Below are positions 47,655 through 58,754 of a DNA stretch of 64,000 nucleotides, in pieces (position 1 is the stretch's first letter; every line of letters starts with the position of its first letter). The notes below the pieces were generated by a model, which worked only from the letters and a program-made list of their open reading frames with translations, was not told where the DNA came from and did not search any database. A program made the position numbers and the translations under genes. Where the stretch lies: the NCBI GenBank assembly GCA_002794735.1, contig NBAZ01000012.1, positions 434,001 through 498,000 of the forward strand, in the 5' to 3' direction. This stretch comes from Pyrrhoderma lamaoense (lineage: Eukaryota > Basidiomycota > Agaricomycetes > Hymenochaetales > Hymenochaetaceae).

Positions 47655-49030
47655 ATGAGCACTCTCGTAACAATCTTGCCAAATGGTAATCATTTCAACT
47701 CATATAGTCTTTTCTTTTCACAAATAATTAATATAAGCTATCAAGGCTTATTAGATAAACATGAGTGTAAAGCAGAGGGTGACTCTGCCGTGGAAACTAA
47801 GGACCGACTCCAAGATTTACGATTCATACGGATTCCCCATCCGAGGACTGGTGAGAACTTGTGGCGTACGTTCAATAATGAAGTCTGGTACTAATATTTT
47901 TATCTAGGTCTACCTTCGTTGTTCTTACCCGCAACAAACACTGACGGATCCTCTGGCATCCTTGAAGTCCAAAAAGTATCTCCCACTGCAAACAGGAGTT
48001 GGTTTTTAGAGGGTGAAGTAGTTTCAGGTATATAAGGACATCCTCATAAAAAGAAATCAGTGTGCCGACGCGTCTCTCTCAAAGATGGAAGTATGATACT
48101 TGTGACACCTATAGACCCTGTATTCCTTCTCATCCCCTTGTCAAAGCTGCTTGTCCCGTACGTTCCCTCTTCATCCTTCATTTAATGACTCTCACAATTT
48201 CTTCGAAAAGCAAGATGGAAGCTCCGGAAAGTTTAAGACTCTGGATAACATACTAGAAGAAGCTGCACAAGTTTTGTCGGAGAAGAGCGACAACCCCACC
48301 GACCAGTCCGAAATTATATCAACTGATGATATAATTGAATTGGCCAATCTCTCATGCGTTTCAGACGCTGCACGAAATTTTTGTGACTTTAAAGGTGAGT
48401 GGTGAGCTAGTATTTACAAGGAAACGGATTCTCAACTTCTGTCTGCAGACGTCACTCAAGACCTCGTTGTATTCCGATATTCAAGGGATAAAATGATGCA
48501 ATACCTGCTAAAGAAAGTTAATAGACTCGCTCAAGATGCCGTCATAGATAAATCACGAACTCTGGAGCGTGAGTTAATTAAAGATGGGCTGATGGCCGAT
48601 GGCAAAGAGAGTCTCTTACAGTGTCCGTCAACTTCCATCAATACTATGAGTTTTCAAACTAACTAGTATCGATAGCCGGTCGTTTAAAACTTGCTGTTGA
48701 TCTTGTCTCTCAATATATCTCACAAGAGGAGTTAGATGAACTCTTAACGAAGTTTGAGTTAGTTTATCACTTGATTCTCAGGCTTACACACCTAATTATC
48801 AAACTAGCTTTTCTGAGTTGAACGCTCATGTCTCGGCTCTAGAAGCCGCAACATTTGTGCACGAGACTAGTACTGGGAAAAAGCAAACACAAAAGGCAGT
48901 CACCCAAGAAGAAACGGGCGGAAAGAAACGGAAAGCCGCAAACCAGGTCTCAAAGGGGGTCGAAAAGTTAAAGAAAGCTAACATAAAAGGCATGTCAAAA
49001 ATTTCATCATTTTTCCAAAAGAAGCCATAG
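47655..49030 (+). CDS. RNH202: Ribonuclease H2 subunit B
   Basis: Eight exons (47655-47685, 47776-47850, 47908-48027, 48085-48157, 48211-48394, 48449-48568, 48667-48757, 48808-49030). Seen: FIRIPHPRTG, SGILEVQKVSPTANRSWFLEGEVV, DGSMILVTPIDPVFLLIPL, FKTLDNILEEAAQVL, then helices with FRYSRDKMMQYLLKKVNRLA and LAVDLVSQYISQEELDELLTKF. This is the RNASEH2B/Rnh202 order. The C-terminus, after a Lys-rich linker, is MSKISSFFQKKP, a PIP-box-like PCNA-binding end as in the animal subunit. The trimeric enzyme removes ribonucleotides from DNA and RNA-DNA hybrids in the nucleus; this subunit is structural. Exon 4 ends at a good GTACGT donor but two bases out of phase with exon 5. Either the weak donor GTCCCG at 48153 is used or one C is missing in CCC at 48155-48157. 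Confidence 0.88.
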
Positions 49031-49162
49031 AGTGTATTTTTTATCTGAGTTTTCTGCTTTTCACAATCTTGAGTACCTGTACATCTTTCTCGTTCATACC
49101 CCTATACAATCTTGCTTTGCGGAACCATTAAAATTAAAGTTGTGCCATTAATTGAATATAGT

Positions 49163-50679
49163 CTATGAATGTTTTTTTACGGAAACTATAACATCTTCTC
49201 CTCGAACAAAAGGTGTACCAAAATTTTCTTCCGTCCATGCGCCCTCGACTCCGACACCATCTATCCCTTTCGTACCCTCTTCCAGTCCAGAGACTACATC
49301 GATATCATACTTCTCTAGCAGAATTTTAAAGACGACGTCAAAGATTATTATACGGGCAAATTTCTCTCCGGGGCAGGAATGAATGCCCATTCCGAATTGG
49401 ACAAACTCGGCACGTTGGAACCAGTTTGAGTATGGGTCTGGATCTTGTAAGAAGCGAGTAGGATCCCATTGAGCCGCATTCGTAAAGATACCCCCCTTTT
49501 CCTTGTCGGAACGTTGTACTGCAAGGGGCGAACAAGCCACTAACGTCTTCCCGGGAATAGTGTGTCCTGCCATCTCTATAGATGATCTTGTCATACGCAT
49601 CATGGTTGCATTCGTATACAAGCGACTTGTCTCACGAAGACACGCGTCAAGAAATGGTCTACGTGCTGTAGGTTCTAAGTCTAGCTCCTCTCGAATGCGG
49701 TCAAGTGCACCAGGCGTACGACGTGCGTGAAGATATAACCAAGGGATTGTCATCGCAGCATTTGCATGACCCCGAAAACGAGCCCAACCATGTGACGACC
49801 GTAACAAACTTCGTATTTATCCCCTACTTGAGACACAATGTAGTAAAAGTAGTCAGTACGACCCTTATGTTTCTCAGGATTAGCAAGAATGTCATGTAGT
49901 TCTTCGGAGACTAGTTTATCAAATCTCCTACAAGTCTTTTCAAGACGGTGTCCTGGACTCGTGATCCACCATAGTGATTGCGGGACCGCACGTAAAATTG
50001 GATTTTGAAGATCACGTTCAAAGTTAGCCATCATTGGGACCACTTCTTCTCCATGCCTCCGATAGAAGTCTTCCCCAATTAGTAACACAACAAGACAGGA
50101 AAGGATAAGATTGGAGACGCTATGAAACAATGGTACTGTTTGATCTTGTGACCATTTTTCGATATGTTCGCTGGCAATCTTGTTACAATGTTCCTTGTAG
50201 TTCATTAAATTTTCCTGTTTGGTGAAAGCCAATTTGACAAACTTGAAACTAAGTGGGGTCCAGCCAGGATAATCAAATGCTGATGATGATACGTGTAGTT
50301 CATGAGTAACAAATTATTTTTATTATTTTTATCTTTAAGCCGAAACATACATACCCGCGGTCATAGTGGGGCCCAAAGCCCATTTGATTTGATCGATAAA
50401 ACTAATTGATTCTTCAGGTGCTTTGAGAATCATCTTATTCCCTTCTGGTCCCAAATAGAAGACGATTTTGACAGCGAACAGGTCCACACAGAAGACATCT
50501 CCAAGTCTCTTGCGCGTTTCGACTAGAAAACGGACAGGGTCTTTTCCATATTCTACTGGAACCTTAAGACGTGAGATCAATGATCCTTCTCCCGCATAGG
50601 GAATAGTTGGAGATATTCGGGAGGTAAACCTGTAAAACGTATAGGCAATGCCTAAAGTTGCTAGTGTTAGGACGAGCAT
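49163..50679 (-). CDS. Cytochrome P450 (one apparent frame break)
   Basis: Two exons (50355-50679, 49163-50279). The ATG at 50679 gives a membrane anchor MLVLTLATLGIAYTFYRF. About 480 aa in all. Seen: GKDPVRFLVETRKRLGDVF, the I-helix HMVGLVFG and HANAAMTIPW, the ExxR motif in LRETSRLY, the PERF region DPTRFLQDP, and the heme loop FGMGIHSCPGEKFA, where Cys is the iron ligand and His replaces the usual Arg. The protein is therefore a class II microsomal monooxygenase, nearest in style to CYP51/CYP7-like families, but substrate and family number cannot be read from sequence. The frame breaks inside the I-helix at CCCC (49770-49773). One more C, giving FGGHANAAM, would repair it. A real break would remove the heme-binding half. 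Confidence 0.8.
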
Positions 50680-51114
50680 GATCAACCCACGAATGGGGAG
50701 CGAGCCTTTATGTAAGGTCCATGTGGCCCATGTATCTACTTAAGTAAATCTACTTCTCGAAAAAGTCGTACGATGATCCTCTGCTATATTGTATCAGGTA
50801 ATTTCGCTTTTGTACAAATTTATAAATCGCATCAATTTGCTTTATTAAATGTAGTTGATGCATGACCTTGGCGATGCAAACAACCCGACGTAGTAAATAT
50901 GAATTTGTCGGTGCACTTTTGAACACTACTTGTAGTAACTTACTAAATTAAGGTTCAGTATATTCGTGAGAAATGTTGGTATACTGAGTTTCGTAATCCA
51001 AGTGAGTTATGTACCATACATCAAACCTGGTTCGAACGACAACCTACCTCATAGCTAAGTTGGGTGTTTGGGTGAAACAACCCAAAAGTCCTTTCAATTG
51101 TCTTGTTTATTGTC
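50680..51114. other. Divergent promoter region of the P450 and the 791-aa protein
   Basis: 435 AT-rich bases with no obvious TATA on either side and no further gene. Confidence 0.45.
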
Positions 51115-53589
51115 ATGGCTGCAATAGTCACAACAAAGTATATCGATACCGGTGTTCAAACGTCTCCAAATCCTTCTGCCACCCGTAGTGATAACAAAGT
51201 TGGTGTGGGTTTGCACAATGAAGCAGCTCCCGTAAATTCTCGAAATAAACGTGTTACCTATCTTGAAGACTCTTCTCAATATGAATCTCCTGCTTCTCGA
51301 CGGGTCTATCCAAGAACTCCAATTAATATAGCTCGTACAAAGGCCTGTCTTCCGCATTACTACTCTGAACACCCTCCTAGTCCTCCTGTGGCAAGTCAAA
51401 TACATATACAAAGAAGAGTGGTCTCTCTTCCTGAATACCAAAACACCTTGTGTCAAGCGTCTCACTCCTCGGCAAATTGTCTTCGAAGTGTCTCTATGCC
51501 TCTTACTTTTCGGCGGCAACAATATATGGCAAATGTTTCGTATGAAGATCCCTCGTTGGATGGCTCATCCTCACTATCTTTTGACAAAGAAGACTTCTCG
51601 CAGATGAAACTACTCACTCGGGCTGATATCTCGCAATCATCTTCCACCTTCCCTTCACAACATAGCTCTATTGAAATCATAGACGATAGTTTTCAGCTTC
51701 CTGAATCATTCATACAGAGCCAAAGCTACGCCCAAAATATGGAAAAATCAAATCAAAATGGTATGTCTGGCCGAGATTCATAGGTAAGAAACGCTCAAGA
51801 TTTTCCCTCAGATTGGATTACATGGGCAACCTCACCTCCGCGCCCTATCCCGGCCTTACATGGACCCGCCTCCCTTCCATATGCGCGGTGCCCTTCGTAA
51901 GTCGCTCATGTTCATCCCCGAATGTAATTTAATCATAGCTTCAGAGGCGCCGAGGGGACAGTTATTGAAGAGCCATCAACAGTTCCCGGATTGATTTGGG
52001 GTTTAATAAATGCTTCTCCGAAATCACCTAGCCACTCTCCAGAAAGTTCTTCCGGGAATACTATGGGCGAAGGAAACTATGTACTTGAAGACTCTGTAAA
52101 GAGTACTTCCTGTGTGCCGATATCCCTTCCATCCAATAGACAGGTGTCAGTTTCGGCGGCCTTGGCTGGATTACATGATATACGAGTTACTGCTGAGAAT
52201 AGACTATCTCTCGGAAAATATGAAGAAAGCTTACAAGTAGACTATATGAAGGATAGTCTCAGGTCGCATAATTCAAAACACGAATACCCAACCGCATTCA
52301 AGCTGCTTGGTAAAAACGGGGCGCCTTATACTTCCTCGGACCATCCTAATTTTGTTTGTCGTGCCATTTTGAGAGATGAAAAAGCTCCTACATCTGTACA
52401 GGAGTATCACACACAATCAAACCCCATTGAAAACGTTTATGAAGACCATAGTAACTATACAAAAGAGAATTCGCAAGCAAAATTGCTAGATCCTTTGGCT
52501 AAAACTTTTATTCCATATGTTCACTCCTCTCCTGCTTCAATCCATGAAGGGGTCCCATTTTCAAGAAAACCGTGCTCTGATAAACCTTCTTTGCGTGAAT
52601 ATTTGCCCTTGAAGCATGATCTCCCTACGCCTCCAGATTCCACGCGATCTTTATGGACAAATACTCTGATGCCAGTTTTTGAAAAGAACGTGCCTGATGA
52701 ACATCAAGCTCTTCACTCTGATCAAGTGCTACGCGACCACATTGAGGAACTAACAGGTCAACTCAAGCAACTAATTCTCCAGCAACAGCGAAGCTCTATT
52801 AATACCGCGCCCTTAAAACTTGCAAGTAAACCTGTACTGCCTCCCATCGAAGAGGAGCAAGTACACGAAATCAATATGCAACAGAAGAAACATCTCAAAG
52901 CATCTGATTCAGGATTTAGGCCCTCTATGCCTATCAACCTCCCAATGCTTGTTGCTCACATGAAAACTGAACAAACTCCTATTCTCGAGTCACCTACTAT
53001 GCTCTCTGAAGACTTCTCTCAGAAGATCTCAAGTACACCTGGTCAAAATGGCTGCAAACCGTTTCCGGAATCCACCCATCTAGCTAATCAAACAGACATG
53101 CTCTATAACACGTGTGACCATAGGCCTATCTGTGCTGATACTTGTATCCCTGCTGCTAAGAGAAACCTTCGTTCTGTCCCTCTTTCCCGTCTCCTTGAGA
53201 AGAAACTCGCCCCGGTCCTGGAGGAAACTAGCTTCGAAGTTTCCCCTCCTACTCCATCCGAATTTCAAATATATACTTGTAGCAAAGAAGAAAATCTAAA
53301 AAAGAAGTCACCGCAATTACTAGCAGATATTACAACTACATCGTCCATGGGTAAAGTAGATACACGCTCGAAAACTAAGAAGAGGCAAATCAAGCCAAAA
53401 ACTTACTACAGTTTTAAGTCCGAATTGGATAATCATACCTGCTTGTCTTCTGCTGGGAAGCTGTCTTCATGGAATACTAATCACAGAGAAATGTCCTCAA
53501 TAACGACGGCTTCCAAACGCAAAATAAGAATTCATAAAGGTGAAGAAAACATAAAAAATGATGTTAACTCAAAGAAGAAGAATAAATGA
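51115..53589 (+). CDS. Large disordered hypothetical protein, 791 aa
   Basis: Three exons (51115-51760, 51812-51896, 51945-53589). The GTATGT donor at 51761 removes an in-frame stop at 51781. The acceptor CTTCAG at 51944 keeps the frame. The start ATG is at 51115 (MAAIVTTKYIDTG). The protein is mostly disordered and rich in Ser, Pro and Lys. One compact region stands out across exons 2-3: DWITWATSPPRPIPALHGP, LPYARCPSGAEGTVIEEP and VPGLIWGLINAS, with three Trp and one Cys. It looks like a conserved module, but I cannot name it. A short amphipathic helix HIEELTGQLKQLILQQQ could form a coiled coil. The C-terminus has basic clusters (KTKKRQIKPK, KRKIRIHK, KKKNK) that suit a nuclear protein. No catalytic domain is seen. 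Confidence 0.75.
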
Positions 53590-53862
53590 TAATTGGCTCC
53601 GGCATGCAGAACTTGGACCTTGCTATACACTTGTAATTTTCTCTGTGCTTTTTTGTACCTTCTTTCAAACCAGTTATGCTTTCTAATAATGTTCTTTGTC
53701 GCTTTCTGTAACTCAACTTCGCTATTCTCTGCGTTGGTTTGGCTCATAGTTTTCCTGTTTATTACTCCTGTACTGGTTATTGGAAAACCGTTTCTAGATA
53801 TCACAATAAGGTCTTCGCAAAATATTCTACAGTTGGCTTCTCATGTAATTAGGCTTTTGCCT

Positions 53863-55869
53863 TTAGTTTTTGACAAAGAGATCGGTGAACTTGTCCACTG
53901 GTAGATTATACAATTTTTCGGGATTTGTCACCAGCTCGAGGATCCTACAAATCATCTCATCAGATGTAGAAAAAATCAATTATGAATGAGAAATACATAC
54001 TCTTTCTTACGCGCATCGTCAAAGTGAGAATTGATGTGGCGCTCGAACTTTTGCATAAGAAGTGGGGTACCTTCCTGTCGTCGGCGTTTGTGTCCAACGG
54101 GGTATTCGACCTCTACTTCATCTAATACAGTCCCGTCGTTGAGTGTGATGGTGATGGCGTTTCCAATGGAACGCTTAGAAGGATCATGGTAATCTGCACT
54201 GAAGCGTTTATCTTCGACGCATGTTATCTTGGCTCGTAGCTCATCAATGCGTGGATCACTTGCAGAAGCGTCCGTGCTAAGGAGGTGGTGGTCGTAAGAA
54301 ACAATACTTTGTCCATATTTGCCTGCCTGTGAAAGTCACTTACTAAGATTCTGTGGTCAGCTCTCCAAAGATGAGTGGATAGGCGACCATGTAGTTGATA
54401 TCATGACTTAAATAAAGGTACGTTAAACGCATGAGGACAAGGAGATAAAAGAGGGATATTACATACTCTCTGTCAGCAAAGTTATCTAATTTCCCTTTCT
54501 TGTTAATAATTCTCATAGCAGCTTCTTGTGTCCTGATACGAATACTTTTAATGTCTGCTGCTGACTTTCCAAGGGATTTCAATTTAGCGTGTAAGGTGTG
54601 CGCAGCCTCAACGGCGGTTTGGGCGTGGAACTCGGCAGGGTAGGAGATCTTGAAGAGGACGTTCTCCATGATATAATTGCCATATGGGATTTGGAACTTG
54701 AACTCTTCACCCTTGAATAGGACGTCGTAGAAACCCCAACCCTTGGCGGTGAGGACACTGGGGAGGCCCATTTCTCCACGCTGGACCATCAACGCAAGGT
54801 TAACGGCTCGAGCACAGGCATCACCTGCTGCCCAAGATTTTCGCGAGCCGGTGTTTGGTGCGTGTCGGTAGGTACGGAGGGATTGGCCGTCTACCCAAGC
54901 TTGACTGACAGTGTCGATTGTTTGTTCGCGTGACAGGCCGAGGAGGCGGGATACGACGGCTGCACTGGCCACTTTTACGAGTACGACATGGTCAAGGCCG
55001 ACGCGGTTGAAGGAGTTGAGGAGAGCGAGACCTCCTTGGATCTCGTGTGCTTGGATCATCCCGTGCAAGATGTCTTTCACAGTGAATTGGGCTTTCCCGC
55101 TACGTGTTAGGTAGTCTGTGATGGCTAGAATTGCGCCGAGGTTATCGGATGGATGCCCCCTGTTTTATTTTTCGATCATATTTAGATATAAAAGTAGAAG
55201 AGTATTTGTGTTAGTGAGATGATACTTGTTAAGTTGAGGCGAGGCTAAAGAGACTTTGAAGTAGTACCCACACTCTGCTGCGAGGAAACAGTCGTTGAAA
55301 TCGAGCCATCGAATTATAGTACCGATATTGAATGCACCACGGACGGGATCCAGTTGATAGTTTGTCCCAGGAACCTTTGTACCTAATGGGTAATCATCGA
55401 TGGAATTAGAATATACTTTTTGGGGAAGAATATTTGTATCTATTGATATCTCACCATTCGGAACTATTGTTCCCTCAACAACAGGACCAAGAAGCTTCCT
55501 GCAATGTTCAAATCGAAGAGCTTCAAGTCCACATCCTATAGTATCGATCAAACATAGTCTTGCAGTCCCGACAGCAAGTTCAGAATAATCCTTGTAATTG
55601 TGAATGTAATCGGCAATATCAACGAGAACTTTGTCAGGTGCAGGACGCTCAGCACTCTCAGCAAGGGCGGACATTGTGCGTGATTGATGTTGCAAAGTTG
55701 ATGGAGATGAGGAGATAGTAGAAGTAGAGGCAAAAGACGGACGCGTCCGTGACCGGGACGAGAAAGAACGTGAATGGACCAAGGTTGGTGCCGCTGCTGC
55801 TGGGACCGATGCTGTTCGTCCGACTCGACGAGTTAGAGATTTAGTCGCACTACGAGAAAAAGACAGCAT
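53863..55869 (-). CDS. 2-methylcitrate dehydratase (MmgE/PrpD family), mitochondrial
   Basis: Six exons (55455-55869, 55268-55382, 54467-55159, 54344-54406, 54001-54276, 53863-53944) give 547 aa with no frame break. The first 65 residues are Arg/Ser/Ala-rich without acids (MLSFSRSATKSLTRRVGRT), a mitochondrial targeting sequence. A second Met (MSALAESAERPAPDK) could give a cytosolic form. Family blocks: RLCLIDTIGCGLEALRF, GTKVPGTNYQLDPVRGAFN, RWLDFNDCFLAAE, HPSDNLGAILAI, HEIQGGLALLNSFNRVGLDH, RKSWAAGDACARAV, LPSVLTAKGWGFYDVLF, INYMVAYPLIFGELTT and HKRRRQEGTPLL. The enzyme dehydrates 2-methylcitrate to 2-methyl-cis-aconitate in propionyl-CoA detoxification. Intron 1 (72 nt) is a multiple of three without a stop, so its retention would add 24 residues just before GTKVPG. 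Confidence 0.93.
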
Positions 55870-57523
55870 TATTCGAGAAGATAGCTCTTAAGCGTTCAGT
55901 CTCTTTACTCGTCGTTGTCGACAACGACAAACAAAAAGTAAGAAAATGAATTTCAATGAGTTCGAGTTTATAAACGGAGTCCCGTGCAACTAGAGCGGCA
56001 ATGTGGGGTATCTGGGGGTAGCCGCGCTTATTCTCTTTCTCCGGATCTTGGATCTAACAACCACTATACGCATATATTCACGACTCACAAAGCTGATAAA
56101 CAAGTACTCATGAAAAGACACAAGATCTACAAGGAGCAAGAAGAAGTCGAGATGTAAAAGTACTAGGTGGAATACTTAAAGTGAATATTGATACAAAATG
56201 GCAATACCACGAATTAGATATACGACAACGTTGAAACTTGTACTCAGACCTGTAGCTTGAATACTCAGAAAGTTTACCTGGAATGGATAATACCGTGCCA
56301 ATACCATCTGATTTTAACTATGTCAGCAATATCTGACCCGCCCGACGACTCCGTGACAGAGGCAAGGAGTTGCCGATATTGCTTTATGCTTTTATCGTCT
56401 CTGCTATGTGAATATAGTCTAGGAAGCGACGGGATATGCGATGATGGTTCGATTCCAAAGTACTCTCTAGTTTTTAGGTGTCATTTTGGATGTAGTAATG
56501 AAGATTGTCATAGTATGCTCCATGGTGACATAGTCAGAGTTAGGAACTAAACTGAGATAGTGAGAGCTTTTATAAATGAAGAGCGATCATTCATTGAATT
56601 CCAAAACTTACCTTTTTAGATTCTCAGGTGCTCATCCATGATTTTCAGCACAGGGATCGGAGAAATGGTGATATGGGACTAGAAGTCGGTCTAGACCCCC
56701 TCGGTCGTCAGCCTTCGCCAAGTTTTTGACCCAAGTGCACCTGTACCGCATTTTGCTCGGGAAGAAAGCTAGAAACGGTTGAAACCGGGGACAAAAAAAA
56801 ATCACTCGGTCACCATCCGTCTGAGTTGGATGAATATAAGGAAGTTCAGGAAAACGCGATGCATTGAGTAGAGGAACTAATTTTCTTTTTGATACATATC
56901 ATGGATAAAGTTAAGGTTGATTTGTTTGAAAACTTGCATGTGCATGTACGTAGACATGCATTAGCTTCCAGTAGCCATTCGAGACATAGAGTCTTATTTT
57001 TCTTTATTGTTTTCCAGCTCCAGCAGTAGAAAAATACAAGGAAGTTGATGAGAAAATTGCTGTATCAGGATGCTATCTCAGTATGACATCTACCATCAAC
57101 TAAAAAGGATGTGATTCCTGGTCTTGTGTGGGAATTTCAACTACAAGACAATAGGAGTAAACAAAGGGATATCATCACGATCATGCTATCGAACCTTCTC
57201 CATGCCACAATGCTCAACTTCCTTAAATATCAGTCGCTTTTGTAAAGCGTTATCTTCTCATTCCTTTGTCTCACCAATTCTACTTATACACCCTTGCTCT
57301 CGGCTTACGGTAGCCATACTCTTCGCACTAACATCACTATCCATTAGCACAAGGATCACGGAATGTTCACTAGAAATTCGCCTGGCCGACGACTCTATTT
57401 TATAACACTGAACAGTCTTGGGTCTGTGCTGCATAACTTCTTCCTTCGTCTCAAGCACGTAAACCTCCCACTTCTTGTCATCTTTCTCTAGTGAGTAACA
57501 AGCAGTATTCAACGATCAGCTCG
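55870..57523. other. Intergenic
   Basis: 1.65 kb between divergent genes, with only short frames and no domain. Promoter of PrpD on the left and of the small secreted protein on the right. Confidence 0.45.
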
Positions 57524-57958
57524 ATGCGGTTACTAAGTTTTCTCAGTGCATTTGTTATATTCACTAGAGCCTTATCTGGTGCGGGCTATGAAGAATCTCT
57601 TTCCCTATACACATTGAGTGGTGGGTTACCCACTGCCCATACGAATACTAGCTCGTACACGCCGGAAGGCGTTACACTTCCTGTGAATGTTAACGAACAG
57701 AAAGCTTTCGCGGATCACTGGCGTCGCTTCAAAAAGTCACTTCGTCCATGCGCTCAACGGAGTTCGTCGCTTGTACCAAAAGCGGGTATGCCGCCGTACA
57801 GAAGAGGGGCAAAGAAAGTGATGTTGAATGTAGAGTGTATTAGAGAGCGCATTCAGAGTTTAGCACCCTCCGGAAATTCGTTAGTGCCTACAATTGCGAA
57901 GGAGGAACGCGTTTTCGCCATGTCTCTTAACACGATCCCGAGAAGAAGCAAGAAATAG
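57524..57958 (+). CDS. Small secreted protein, 144 aa
   Basis: Single exon from the ATG at 57524. The first 22 residues are a signal peptide (MRLLSFLSAFVIFTRALSG, then AGYEES). The mature part begins acidic and Thr/Ser-rich, then becomes basic (HWRRFKKSLRPC, RRGAKKVML, PRRSKK at the end). It has only two cysteines and the repeated short unit SLVP. There is no known domain. By size and composition it resembles the species-specific small secreted proteins of basidiomycetes. The open frame upstream of this ATG begins at TTG and is not used. Confidence 0.6.
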   Translation: MRLLSFLSAFVIFTRALSGAGYEESLSLYTLSGGLPTAHTNTSSYTPEGVTLPVNVNEQKAFADHWRRFKKSLRPCAQRSSSLVPKAGMPPYRRGAKKVMLNVECIRERIQSLAPSGNSLVPTIAKEERVFAMSLNTIPRRSKK

Positions 57959-58750
57959 TACCGTAGCACCCGTAGATGGTGTGATTTCTCTTTCTTCTTC
58001 CCTTATTCTCGTCCGCTGTTCGGCAGAATGTCAAAAACTTATCGATTTCCGAACTAGTGAAAGCTGGGCATACATGCTTTCTCCGTGTGGTTTTTCCTTC
58101 CATCACACACTGCAGAACAAATCTTTAATTAGCTTTGTTAATTCGATTTTTCCCTGCTCTCTGTTCTTTTTTCTCCTTCAGGCCATTTCATTGGTTCGGT
58201 CTTATCTCATTCAAGCGTCAACCCTTTACGGGATTTACCTTTACACGCTTCAGGAGTATATATTCACCATTTTCTCTCAATTCATATACACAGGCACATA
58301 CTTACATTGAACATTCATTCGCATCCATTCTCTCCCTCTTTTTCTTCTCTTGTAAATATTCTCATGTCATCCTTGCTGGAACAAGTTTTCCGTTATTACA
58401 AAAGCTAACAGACTGTTCCATATTCAATTCATATCCAATAAGCAATATGTACTGTAGTATAGATAGGGTCCTTAATTTAACAAAGTTTACTGCTTGGTTC
58501 TTTGTCCTTTGTCTCTGATCTTATTTTAGAGCATTGTTCGCTTAAAAATGTAAAAAAAGGTTGGAATTTAAAGCTTAAGACGCGTCATTGCAAATCCAAG
58601 GATGATCGTCAATTCTTGATCGAAGCACCTTTTGCCAATGTCATCGACGAGTGACGAGGACGACGATGACATGGGAGACCGTATCCATGGGACCCCTTAT
58701 GCATGGGTTACATTTCCACGGCCAGAGTGTCGTCTGGTTGAACACAAACG
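57959..58750. other. Intergenic / leader of the CFA-synthase-like gene
   Basis: T-rich 790 bases. The last 113 bases carry an upstream ORF (58638-58754). The longer frames at 57894-58518 are pyrimidine-rich and look non-coding. Confidence 0.4.
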
Positions 58751-58754
58751 ATGA
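58638..58754 (+). promoter_or_regulatory. Upstream ORF overlapping the CFA-synthase-like start
   Basis: A 38-codon frame (MSSTSDEDDDDMGDRIHG...) whose TGA overlaps the next ATG as ATGA at 58751-58754. If transcribed in the leader it could control re-initiation at the main start. Because one missing base would fuse it to the main frame, it could also be an N-terminal extension. Confidence 0.4.

Noticed and set aside
53593..53904. Plus-strand 103-codon hydrophobic frame
   Set aside because: It begins at TTG, lies in the convergent 3' UTR gap and overlaps the last PrpD exon in antisense.
56440..56470. GGTTCGATTCC resembling a tRNA T-loop
   Set aside because: No flanking T-stem, anticodon arm or acceptor stem can be formed around it.
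57894..58518. Two overlapping plus-strand frames after the small secreted protein
   Set aside because: Pyrimidine-rich sequence with a Phe/Leu/Ser bias; no ATG start in good context and no domain.
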